Assembly: GCA_964058845.1 (NCBI GenBank)
Contig: CAXKVR010000347.1
Location: forward strand, 1 to 27,549
Direction of reading: 5' to 3'
Length of the DNA stretch: 27,549 nt
Source of the DNA: Carex sylvatica
Taxonomy: Eukaryota; Streptophyta; Magnoliopsida; Poales; Cyperaceae
Both the position numbers and the translations under genes were made by a program. A model generated the notes under the pieces. That model saw only the letters and a list, made by a program, of their open reading frames with translations. It was not told the DNA's origin and searched no databases. Shown piece after piece: positions 1 through 8,768 of the stretch; position 1 is the stretch's first letter, and each line of letters starts with the position of its first letter.

Positions 1-348
1 CTATAATAAATAATTTAATATCAATTTACTATAATAATTAAATAAAAAATTTAAAAAAAAAGGGTCAAGACACCCAACTATTAATATTGACAAAGAATCT
101 CTCAATTAGATTTCAAACCTACGACCTCTCACTCTCACGTAAATAACTTGTATATAATCACAAACTAAATAAACCTTTTTACCTGACATATTCATAAACT
201 AAACCTTTTACTATGAACTATATATGAAATTTAAACTTGTGCACAATTTACATTTATATACGGAACTAACATTTGAGAACAATGTGACGCGCATTTACTG
301 ATAAACAAACAGAGGTAATCAGTCTCTGTCCAGTACTAAAAGCATCGG

Positions 349-590
349 TACCGAGTCTTCGATGAACATTAGATCAAATTCGGTATTCGATCAGTACTGT
401 TTGATTCGAATTGTCTAGAACGTACCTAGCTAGTATGGAATCAAATTTTTTTATCTGATGCCCATTGATACCGAGTCTTCGATGAACATTAGATCAAATT
501 CAAATTTGGTGTTCGATCAGTACTGTTTGATTCGAATTGTCTAGAACGTACCTAGTATGGAATCAAATTTGTTTATCTGATGCCCATTGA
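349..590. repeat. Two-copy tandem duplication, unit about 120 bp
   Basis: Units 349-468 and 469-590 both begin with TACCGAGTCTTCGATGAACA or a one-base variant (GATACCGAG) and both end in TTTATCTGATGCCCATTGA. The second copy carries a small insertion (CAAATTTG) and lacks one CTAG. High similarity indicates a recent local duplication. It lies in the putative first intron of the minus-strand gene that starts at 726. Confidence 0.9.
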
Positions 591-656
591 ATATATATCC
601 ATTCGCTTCCAAAAGCATCACTCATAGAAATTAGATAGAACGGAAAGAGATCATAC

Positions 657-726
657 CGTTAGTAACAGCCCATGAAGTTTGAAAACTGGCGCAGAATAGT
701 ATGAACAGCGTACCATAGCTAAACAT
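657..726 (-). CDS. First exon of a probable secreted protein gene; rest lies left of the window or in unrecognised exons
   Basis: On the minus strand an ATG at 726-724 opens 23 codons plus one base, ending in a good splice donor (AACG|GTATGA, donor at 656-655). The peptide reads MFSYGTLFILFCASF followed by QTSWAVTN. It has a short polar start, a hydrophobic core LFILFCA and a plausible signal-peptidase site after SWA, so the product is probably secreted. A TATA-like sequence lies about 60 bp upstream and a short leader separates it from the ATG. Sequence from 656 to 1 looks intronic, and no second exon was recognised. The protein family cannot be named from a signal peptide alone. The exon could be a chance reading frame, but the combination of TATA, leader, signal peptide and donor makes a real first exon reasonably likely. 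Confidence 0.45.
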
Positions 727-779
727 CTTGCTTTTGAGTTGGCAACTTAGCAATTGAAACAGAGAGAGCTCGGAAGGGG

Positions 780-793
780 TATATTATATAATC
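780..793 (-). promoter_or_regulatory. TATA-box region for the minus-strand signal-peptide exon
   Basis: Read on the minus strand this is ATTATATAATATA, followed by a short leader and the ATG at 726. The spacing of about 60 bp from TATA to ATG suits a plant promoter with a leader of roughly 30 nt. The assignment rests on position only. Confidence 0.35.
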
Positions 794-1503
794 GGCGCGT
801 GGAAAGCTAACAAATTAATCAGCTTATTATTATACATATTATAATAATATTATAAAATATTTGGTGTTTTTCCAGTACCGTTTGACCCGAAATATTTTTA
901 GTTATCATCTTAGTATTTTAAAATTTTAACTTTTTCATTGACTTTTTGAAATGGTCATTTCTGTATATTTTTTTTAGAAAATAGTTAATTCTAGGACATA
1001 ATAGGTATAGGGGATAAACCATTGATGTCTCATTCATCTTTTGCAATTAAATATGTGATGTTTGTTGAGATTGAGATTAATCAGGGTATAATATTAGTGC
1101 ATCATCAATATTTTTATAATAAAATATTGATTTTTTTTTTCAAACTTTAAACAATTATAACTTTCGATAAGAAATTTTGATTTGAGCTTTTGACCACAAT
1201 TTGTAAAGCTTGCGAAGAGATGGAGAACGTGGTGACCCGGACTAAAATTCTCGGGCACCTAGAAAGCTGACGCAATCAGAATTACAAAAATAAAACTTTA
1301 ATTGAAGTATATATATGATTCTCAGAAATTATGTATTTTTTTATATTTTAATCAGAAACAACTCGTTAATGATTTATCATAGTATTTAATTTGATAATAA
1401 TCAACATTTTAATATAATGTAATAACGTTTTAATATAATGTAATAATAATTGGAGGTTTTTGCTATTTATTTGTGTCATTCTATACAATGATCCGTTATT
1501 TAA

Positions 1504-1504
<1 letters not shown>
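794..1504. other. AT-rich noncoding stretch
   Basis: No open frame with coding character, no repeat structure and no recognisable element end was seen. It is upstream of the putative minus-strand promoter. Confidence 0.5.

Positions 1505-1567
<63 letters not shown>
1505..1567. repeat. (TA)n microsatellite
   Basis: About 31 uninterrupted TA units. It creates a spurious Tyr-Ile repeat reading frame on the minus strand. It directly abuts the 64-nt hairpin that follows. Confidence 0.95.
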
Positions 1568-1568
<1 letters not shown>

Positions 1569-1632
1569 CATCCATGCAGTCTCAAGGTGCGCGGAACCTC
1601 TTGGTTCTGCGCAATTTGCAGCTGCGTGGATG
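1569..1632. other. 64-nt nested hairpin (long imperfect palindrome)
   Basis: Outer arms CATCCATGCAG (1569-1579) and CTGCGTGGATG (1622-1632) pair over 11 bp with one G.T wobble. Inner arms GCGCGGAACC (1589-1598) and GGTTCTGCGC (1603-1612) pair over 10 bp with one wobble, closed by a TCTT tetraloop. The segment is much more GC-rich than its surroundings. It could be a tiny MITE, the end of an inserted element, or a structured RNA; nothing in the sequence decides between these. Confidence 0.6.
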
Positions 1633-2280
1633 ATAAGATTGAAAAATTGAAAAAAAAAGTTTAAAATTCTGAAATATGACGGTGGTAACTAAAAAAAATT
1701 CGGGGTACGTTAACTTGATATGTCGGTAATTTTGTTCATAAGTCGGCACACTTAATTAAAATATGACCGTTTGGAATACAAACTTCAGGTTTGTATAAAA
1801 TCAGATGGATATAATCATCTTTGTCTGGACACAAACTAGCATGATATAAATCGTATTAATTTCTTATGGACTAATTTATTAATGTTAACACAAAAATTAT
1901 AAGAATCTTCACTAAACAAAATGTTGCCTTTAGCATTTATAATTAAATAGGCATATTATAGTTGCGAGATATGCGCCGTTAAATTAAGATTTAACAAACA
2001 GCACCGGCCATATTTAACTGGAAAGGCACATGACCTAATGAGACAGGTTATTATTACCAAATGATATTTTGGAATTATAACCATGAAAATTAGTGTAAAT
2101 TAAGTGATTTGGGAAACCCTATATATTAGATCGACCAGAGATCCATCATCCGTCTGTCGGTGACAATTTAATTAAGAGTTGATGAAACAAAAACAAAAAC
2201 AAAAAATCAAATTAAGAGCATCCGTATTAGATCGACCCGATAAATTTTGTACTAAAGGGGAGAAAGATGATTTTTTACCA
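1633..2280. other. AT-rich noncoding stretch
   Basis: No coding signal or clear repeat was seen here beyond short A runs. The (CAAAAA)-like run near 2187 only creates a chance reading frame into the repeat that follows. Confidence 0.45.
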
Positions 2281-2592
2281 ATAGTAGTTCGTAATTCTCT
2301 TGAAAATATGTTAGTCAATGGATTTCTTTTTAATCCTGATATATATATAGTGAGAGGCGGAGTTACAGCCACATAAGAATAGGCCGTTGTTTACTTCTGA
2401 AATTTGAAAAACCTTACCAAACATGTTAGGATTTAGATTTTATCAATAGTAGTTAGTATTTTTCTTGAAAATATATTGGATATTGGATTTTTTTTTTTTT
2501 TTTAACCCAAGTAGTCAGAGGCGGAGATAGAGCCACACAGAGGTAAACAGCTGTCTACTTCTGAATTTTAAAAAACCTTACTAAATATGTTT
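2281..2592. repeat. Two diverged tandem copies of a ~150-bp sequence
   Basis: Segments 2281-2425 and about 2445-2592 share, in order, a TAGTAGTT block, TTCTCTTGAAAATAT or its variant, AGAGGCGGAG, AGCCACA, GTCTACTTCTGAA or its variant, and AAACCTTACTAAATATGTT or its variant. Divergence is substantial, so the duplication is old. The AGAGGCGGAG(C/T) motif is common in plant transposon-derived sequence, but I cannot assign a family. Confidence 0.65.
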
Positions 2593-2791
2593 GAATTTTG
2601 CCTACTCCTGTCTAGATCAAAGACAACAAAGAGTCGAGTTTTCCAAAGACAACAAACAGGGATTGAGTTTGGCACATTTACTGCAAATTTTTTTTAAGAA
2701 GAGCGTCATTAATGACAGATTGAAAAAGAAGATCTAGCATAAAAAAATGTTGGACGACAGAGAGGAGAAAAGTCAAGCGACTTGTCTGAAT

Positions 2792-2825
2792 TGTGTGTGT
2801 GTGTGTGGGCGTGGAGGGGGGGGGG
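2792..2825. repeat. (GT)n tract plus G10 run
   Basis: A (GT)8 run at 2792-2807 is followed by GGGCGTGGA and ten consecutive G at 2816-2825. This is simple sequence and a likely polymorphic site. Confidence 0.9.
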
Positions 2826-2850
2826 TGGGAATCAGATGGGAGAGTATGAG

Positions 2851-2987
2851 TATTCTCTGCAGAGCTTTTAATATGATTCATTCGTTTTGATCGAATGGAT
2901 CAGATCAGAGAAAGCTCAAATTTTGAGATCTAATATGATCCGTCCGATTAAAATGAACGGATCATATTAAAAATTCTGCAGAGGATA
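2851..2987. mobile_element. Foldback (hairpin) MITE-like element
   Basis: Left arm 2851-2903 and right arm 2935-2987 are inverted copies over about 53 bp with a handful of mismatches, separated by a 31-nt loop. The outer ends read TATTCTCTGCAGA on the left and TATCCTCTGCAGA on the reverse strand of the right. No convincing target-site duplication was found, so the superfamily is unassigned. It has no coding capacity. Confidence 0.65.
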
Positions 2988-5097
2988 GCGATCCAGAATC
3001 AGATATGGGTCCAAAAATATTCAACATTTATTTTAGCCCATATCTAAATAGAAGTGAAATAATAGTTTGGGCTTGACTTATAGATTATGTTAAAAAACTA
3101 AGAAATCAATCTATATAATTACTGGGCTATTATTTTGGGCTGAAAACTTGATATTTAAATTCTACATTTTTGTTTAGAAGTTTTCTTAATACAGAGTATT
3201 GAAGTTTAAATAAAGCAGATTCGTGAGCTGGATTAAAATGTAAAATGACTAGTTAAACAAACAATTGTCTTTGTTTTCTGTTGTTCTAAATTTTCTTTCT
3301 TTCCTCTAACATGTGTTTGTTTCATAAAAAAATAAAATTTTGGTTTAACATCTTCATGAAATTGAGGCTTTTTTTGCATTTGATTTTTACCAATTTTGTT
3401 GGAAGTAATTTGGTAAATTGCGGAAAATTAGGCTTTGAGCATTTCATGAGATTAATTTAGTAAAAACTGCTAATATTGGTCAAAAATAGTTTATCATTAT
3501 AAGATTTTTGTTTGTTAATATCTTGTACCATCTCTTTATTATTTTTAATTTAGTTCAATGAAGTCATGCAAGCTCGTATGAAGGTTATTTAGCTTAGACA
3601 ATTTTTACTAAATTATTTGGATATGCAACAGATTTTCGTTTGAGAGAAATGATGTATTTACAATTTTAGTTTTTTATTAAAAAAAATAAAATAATAATAA
3701 TAGTTAATATATTTTTATTGTTTATCTCTGATGAAAATTCTAGCTACGCCAATGCTGATAGTGACATATTAGTCATTCGATTTAGCCATGGAGTATGAAA
3801 GAAAATTTGCTTTTTGATCTAATATGATTTTATATGAAACATGTTATGGATTCAATGCGTTATATTAATAATAAACATATATTGCATAAAGTGTTGTAAG
3901 ACAGTTCATAACTGTAGCACTAAGTTGAAATCTGAAAAGATTCGCTTGACAATATAATCACACAATAATATCTTTGTACTAAATGATTAAATATACTTAA
4001 AAATTTCAGATTTAATGAACATAAGGGGAAATAGAGAAAAATATATATATTCAAAATAGACAAATAAGAGATTGTGTGTTTTGATGTAAAAATAGAAGAG
4101 TATTATAATTTAAAATGAGAAAATAAAAAATATTAGTGTAATAATAAATACATAAATAAGCGATTAAAAATGTTTTAGTAAGTACATTAATAATTCTCTC
4201 TAAAAATTAGAAAGTTCAACTACAAAGCAATGTTAAATTAGTAAATTTTTCTTATTTTCTTTGAACAAAATTACTGAACTGAAAGCAACTGAATTTAATT
4301 TATAATAATAATTTCCTAAACTACAAATAAGACTACAACATTAAAAAAAAAAAAAAAGGGAGAATTTCTCGTTTGTTCATGTAAACTTTCAAAATAGTTT
4401 ATTTCTCCGTAAAATATCATAATATTCAATATTCACATCAAAACTTAACATTATTTCATCTATTCTCTTTCATTTATTTATTTTTTATTTAGTTATTTTA
4501 AAAATCAAATTGACAATTATATTCTTTCAGTCTTCTTCTCTACTTCAAAGAAATAAATGAAGGAAAATTAACAAAATTTGTCAAATTAAAGGAAAATTAA
4601 CAAAGTAATCACATATAGTAATCCTTGCGAAATGTAAACTATTGAGCTCTTAATCTCAAAAGATGCGAGTTGTCAAAACTAATTAAATTCGGATCCGGAT
4701 ACAGAGATCCGACTATTAGCTTAATCAAATAATCTGAATCAATCCGCAAAATCTAAAATACATCCAGCTGATTATGCTACTTGGTGACTGGGTGCTTCAC
4801 AACTGTAGTATATATATACTTCTCTTTTATCGGTGGTTCTCTTGTGGGACTAAAGAGAGTAATTGGATTCCGGACTTCAGTTTTTCTTTTGCATTTATTT
4901 TTGCTTCACTTTATGAATAGTAAACCATATGCAATTAAAACATTTATTCGCATATGATTCCTGGAAGCAAAGTATGGTGTGTTTTTTTTTTTTAAGACAG
5001 TGCAAAGACTCAACAGCATAACATCATCAATAACAGGCTCGCACGTGGGCTCGCCAATCATGTGGTAGTACGTGCTAAGGAAGTTCTATTTCCGGCA
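2988..5097. other. AT-rich noncoding stretch left of the first MULE
   Basis: About 2.1 kb without coding character, terminal repeats or RNA-gene features that I can recognise. There are poly-A and poly-T runs (for example near 4345 and 4982). Confidence 0.45.
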
Positions 5098-5106
5098 TAA
5101 ACCGTA
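5098..5106. repeat. Left 9-bp target-site duplication of MULE-1 (TAAACCGTA)
   Basis: TAAACCGTA here is repeated exactly at 12192-12200, immediately outside the two terminal inverted repeats. Nine-base duplications are the signature of Mutator-superfamily insertion. Confidence 0.95.
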
Positions 5107-5257
5107 GAATTTTTTTGATAAACCATAATTAAAAAAATAATTTTTACTAATTCAGCATGATTGTCTTCTTTTTTTTTTTTTCAAAAACCAGAAAAATCAG
5201 AGGGCTCCTCCGGTGCAACATAATTTTTTTCTCAAAACCGAAGGAGCCCTCCGGTCC
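5107..5257 (+). repeat. MULE-1 left terminal inverted repeat
   Basis: Pairs with 12043-12191 on the opposite strand. Conserved blocks are GAATTTTTTTGATAAACC at the tip, TTTTTACTAATTCAGCAT, and an inner block with CAACATAATTTTTTTCTCAAAAC and GGAGG/AGGAG...TCCGGTCC. The inner part also contains a short self-palindrome (GGGCTCCTCCGG against CCGAAGGAGCCC). Confidence 0.92.
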
Positions 5258-5438
5258 CTCTATTTTATTTCAATTTTGCTCCTTTCATCTATTAAACGGT
5301 GCAGTCAACCATGTAACGATATTTTTTTTCAATTTTCTTTTTCTTTTTCTTTTTTCTTTTCACTATTTATTTCCTTTCCTTCTGGTCTCACCAATTATTA
5401 TACTTGTCGGTGAGTACTGTGCAGTCACTTTTTTTTTC

Positions 5439-5445
5439 TATAAAT
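5439..5445 (+). promoter_or_regulatory. TATA-like box upstream of the MULE-1 transposase leader
   Basis: TATAAAT lies at the start of the first leader copy, about 50 bp before the CT-rich leader sequence. A second, weaker AT-rich candidate (TATATTT) sits at 6281, before the second leader copy. Both are positional calls. Confidence 0.35.
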
Positions 5446-5490
5446 TCTCTTCTCTCTGCCCAACTCAAACATAAACTCAGAAAACTTAAA

Positions 5491-5665
5491 TTTTTTCTTC
5501 TCCGTCATTTTTAGCTGATAATCAAGCTCCAGCGAAAAATTGTGTTTTTACAAATTGGCATCTTCATTGTGTTGGTAGCTTTCATCTAAATATTGTAGTA
5601 AGTTTTTTTTTTTCAATTACTATCATATTTTAAGTTGTAAAATTAAAAATGATATCAACAGTTGA
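5491..5665 (+). repeat. Duplicated transposase leader, copy 1
   Basis: This segment matches 6370-6552 through its whole length: a TTCTTCTCC stretch, CAAGCTC, ATTGTGTTTTTACA, CATTGTGTTGGT, CTTTCATCTAAA, a splice-donor-like TTGTA|GTAAGT (donor at 5598) and an AT-rich intron start. The second copy runs directly into the transposase start. An alternative, longer 5' UTR intron from this donor to the acceptor at 6572 is possible. Confidence 0.85.
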
Positions 5666-5920
5666 TTTTAACAATTTATAAAATCAAGTTCAGTTACTCT
5701 ACCAAAATTCTACACCCGTAGATTAATTTGAAACCAAATGACCTATATTTATTTATATATTTAATATATATTTTTTAAATATAAAATCTCTGTTTCACAT
5801 ATAAAGTTTGTTGCATGAGATATTTTCCTTCTTTGTACTAAATGCCAAAGAAACATAAATAGTGAAATATATCATTATAGAACAAAATAATGAACGAACA
5901 CTGACCTCCTTGAAATCATT

Positions 5921-6085
5921 TTTTTAGTGTAGATGCATGTAGTAATTGTGGAATGATTTATTTATTTGCATGGTTTATGTAGATACATTGTTCATGTGCA
6001 TGTATTTTTTTTTAGTGTAGATGCATGTAGTATTTTTTTAATTATTTATTTATGGTTTATGTAGATGCATTGTTTATTTCATGGC
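5921..6085. repeat. Tandem duplication, unit about 85 bp
   Basis: TTTTTTAGTGTAGATGCATG occurs near 5923 and 6008, each followed by GTAGTA, a run of ATTTATTTAT, TGGTTTATGTAGAT and GCATTGTT or ACATTGTT. It lies between the two copies of the transposase leader. Confidence 0.8.
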
Positions 6086-6369
6086 GGGGGCTGATATCAA
6101 AACAACAGAAATTTTTATTGACACAAAGATTATTAATATTTTGTAGTGGATGGACAATACAATATTGCCCTTTTATAAGCAATTACTTTTGTTGGTACTC
6201 TAATTAGTAAGCTTTAAATCCAGATCGTGGGAACCATCCGGTCTCTCTATTTTTTTTATTCTGACTGGACCCACCCGCTCTATATTTTTCCTTCTAATAT
6301 TATTGTTTTCATCATTTTTTTCTCCTAATATAAATATTCATCTTCTTCCTTCCTCCAACAGACTATTGA

Positions 6370-6552
6370 TTTCTTCTTCTCCACCATTTTCACAATTTTC
6401 AGCTAAAAATCAAGCTCTATCAAAATATTGTGTTTTTACAGATCGACCTCTGCATTGTGTTGGTCGCTTTCATCTAAAGATTGTAGTAAGTTTATTTTTT
6501 CAATTACGATCATATTTTAGGTTGTAAAATTGAAAATGATATCGATGATTGA
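6370..6552 (+). repeat. Duplicated transposase leader, copy 2 (adjacent to the coding region)
   Basis: Second copy of the 5491-5665 segment. It carries a donor TTGTA|GTAAGT at 6486 and ends just before the acceptor TTTTTTGTTCAG (ending 6572). That defines an 87-bp 5' UTR intron directly ahead of the transposase ATG at 6576. Confidence 0.8.
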
Positions 6553-6575
6553 TTATGAATTTTTTTGTTCAGATA

Positions 6576-8469
6576 ATGTCTCAAGTAATAATAAATGTTT
6601 ATTATGGACGCAAAATTTCAGACGCACCGACCTGCACATTTTCTGTTACAAATTTAACGAGTCTTGATGAGCTAAGACAACATATATATGTTAGCATTCA
6701 TTTGCTCCCTAACCAGTTCAATCTGACAATCAAGGCTCGTTTGCACACAGCACCACCTGGCTCAGCAGAAAAATACCAGTTATTTAGCGTAGACGAGGAA
6801 ACGATATGGCACATGATGCTTGAATATGCCACTCCGGTACTTAATTTTAAACTTCTTGATTTAGTGGTTGAGTCAGTACCAGTTGTTAGTCAGACCAATT
6901 ATGACCCATATCCGACCAGTGTACCTGGAAGTAGCAGAGACACAACGGTGTCTGATTCACCCGTATATTGTGATGACCCACCCGGAATACCGATAATGGG
7001 TGATTTGGCAACTCGTTTTGACAAGCTGAATAATAATACTAGCTCAGACACAAACTATAGTTCTGACACAAACTCTGACCTTGGTGGCTTAGCTGTCGGG
7101 GAAGATGATATGGCTGAAATGGAGGATCAAATTAGAATACAAGATGTAATGAAGGAGTGGGTAAATTCTATTCCCTTTATTAATCGAGGAATGCGGCATC
7201 ATTTTTTGGTATTTAATGACGATGTGTCGATGCCGTACAAGGATGAATCATTTTTTGGTTATCCACCCAGAATTGACGGTTAATTTTCAGTGGGACAGAT
7301 GTTTGAATCCAAAGCCGATCTTAAATCCCAGTTGGGTGGATTTGCCCTAGATCATAACTTAGAATTACAAAAGAAAACATACCAATCGTACTGGCTATAT
7401 AGTTATATATAGAGCAGAGGGGTGTCCATGGAGGTTATATGCAAAAACCACTGAGACGGGAAATTGGACAATTGCAACAAACTCATACGAGCACAATTGT
7501 TACAGTATTGCTTGTAAAGTAGACAGTCGTCAGATAACTGCCAGGATGATTGCAGATATAATCAAACCTGGTCTACAGGAGGACCTGGAGATGTCAATTA
7601 AAGCATGTCGATTTGCAGTTAGAAATGCATACAAAACGGTTCAGCCTTTATATAACAAGATTTGGAGAGGGAGGGAGTTGGCTATTGCTAATTTATTTGG
7701 TTCTTGGAAAAAAACATACGAACTGCTACCTTCTCTGCTCCGTGCAATCCAAATGTCTACCCCAGGCACAAAATACATAATTGAGCACGAACCATCTACG
7801 CGTATGGGCATCCATATTTTCACCCGTGTGGCATGGGCTTTCGGTCCATGCATTCAATCCTGGCCATACCTCCGACCAGTTATAAGTGTAGATGCTGGAC
7901 ACCTATCAGGCAGGTATAAAGGAAAATTATTCATGGCATGCGCTTATGATGCAGAACAATAATTATTACCAATTGTGTTCGGAATTGCGGATGAGGAGAG
8001 TTCATCCAATTGGGGCTGGTTTATGCAATTTGTACATGAAAATATTGTCAGTCCTGGTCAGATATGCGTTATATCAGACCATCATGCTGCAATCCATTCA
8101 TTGTTTGATAGAACTGATTTAGGGTGGTGTGAGGAAAGGGGTGAAGCAGTTCATCGATTATGTTCTCAACATATTACGGCAAATATTTACAAGTTGTGCA
8201 AGGACCAAATCATAAAAAAAATATTCAAGAAATTTGTGTGTAAGATGAAACCTTGGAGGTTTAATGAGGGTATAGAGTTGATAAATGGTAGGAGTATTAC
8301 TACTCATCAGTATGTCACGTGGTGTGGTAAACGGTTGCAAAATCTCGAAGAAGAGCCTTTGCAACTCCATAAATGGGCACAATGTCATGATGGAGGCCTG
8401 AATAAGTGGGATATAATGACTACAAACATATCAGAATCCTTGAACAATGTATTTCAGCTAGTCGTCTGA
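6576..8469 (+). pseudogene. MULE transposase (mudrA-like), broken and C-terminally truncated
   Basis: This is the DDE transposase expected to cut and insert the element. The ATG at 6576 (MSQVIINVYYG) follows a splice acceptor. Domains in order: an N-terminal PB1-like segment (about residues 1-110); a MuDR-type zinc-binding region with AEGCPWRLYAK and WTIATNSYEHNC (C..C..H.C, 7414-7510); and the MULE DDE core. The core has its first Asp in SVDAGHLSGRYKGK (7891), its second in ISDHHAAI (8077), the HRLCSQH motif, and the Glu in TTNISESLNNV (8434). Breaks: an in-frame TAA at 7281, a frameshift between about 7378 and 7411, and a TAA at 7960 that probably replaced a Gln codon (DAEQ*LLP). The frame ends at 8469 right after the catalytic Glu, so the usual C-terminal SWIM zinc finger is missing. 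All three catalytic residues remain. It cannot make a full-length protein as it stands. Confidence 0.93.
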
Positions 8470-8768
8470 TGAGAAAAATATTCAGACGTAAAGAACGCTG
8501 AATAATTGTGAGCTAAAATCATGATAATTACCCAGCGAAAACAAGCATTTAGTTTTATTAATACTTTATCATTGACAATAGTATTGTATTGATTTGATTT
8601 TTTTTCATTTTGGACTTGTTTACCATTTTCTATTTGGACTTGTTTGGTTTTTTGGATTTGCATTCAGTAAACAATTTGGACGTTTGATTTGTATTTTGAA
8701 ACATTAAATTTGTTAATGAAATATACATACAAGTTCACACAAAACATACAAGTTAAAACATACACAAG
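8470..8768. other. Intergenic stretch between convergent MULE-1 genes
   Basis: AT-rich and without SWIM-like coding sequence. It holds repeated GGACTTGTTT-type motifs (about 8613-8650) and presumably the overlapping 3' ends of the two genes. Confidence 0.5.

Noticed and set aside
1366..1575. Tyr-Ile repeat frame
   Set aside because: Translation of the (TA)n microsatellite.
5157..5474. Phe-rich frame at the left end of MULE-1
   Set aside because: It reads across the TIR and poly-T tracts; the same sequence is inverted at the other end and shows no coding character.
7281..7299. A tiny intron removing the transposase stop at 7281
   Set aside because: A GT..AG pair (GTTAATTTTCAG) exists but would be about 12 bp, far below the plant intron minimum; a premature stop is simpler.
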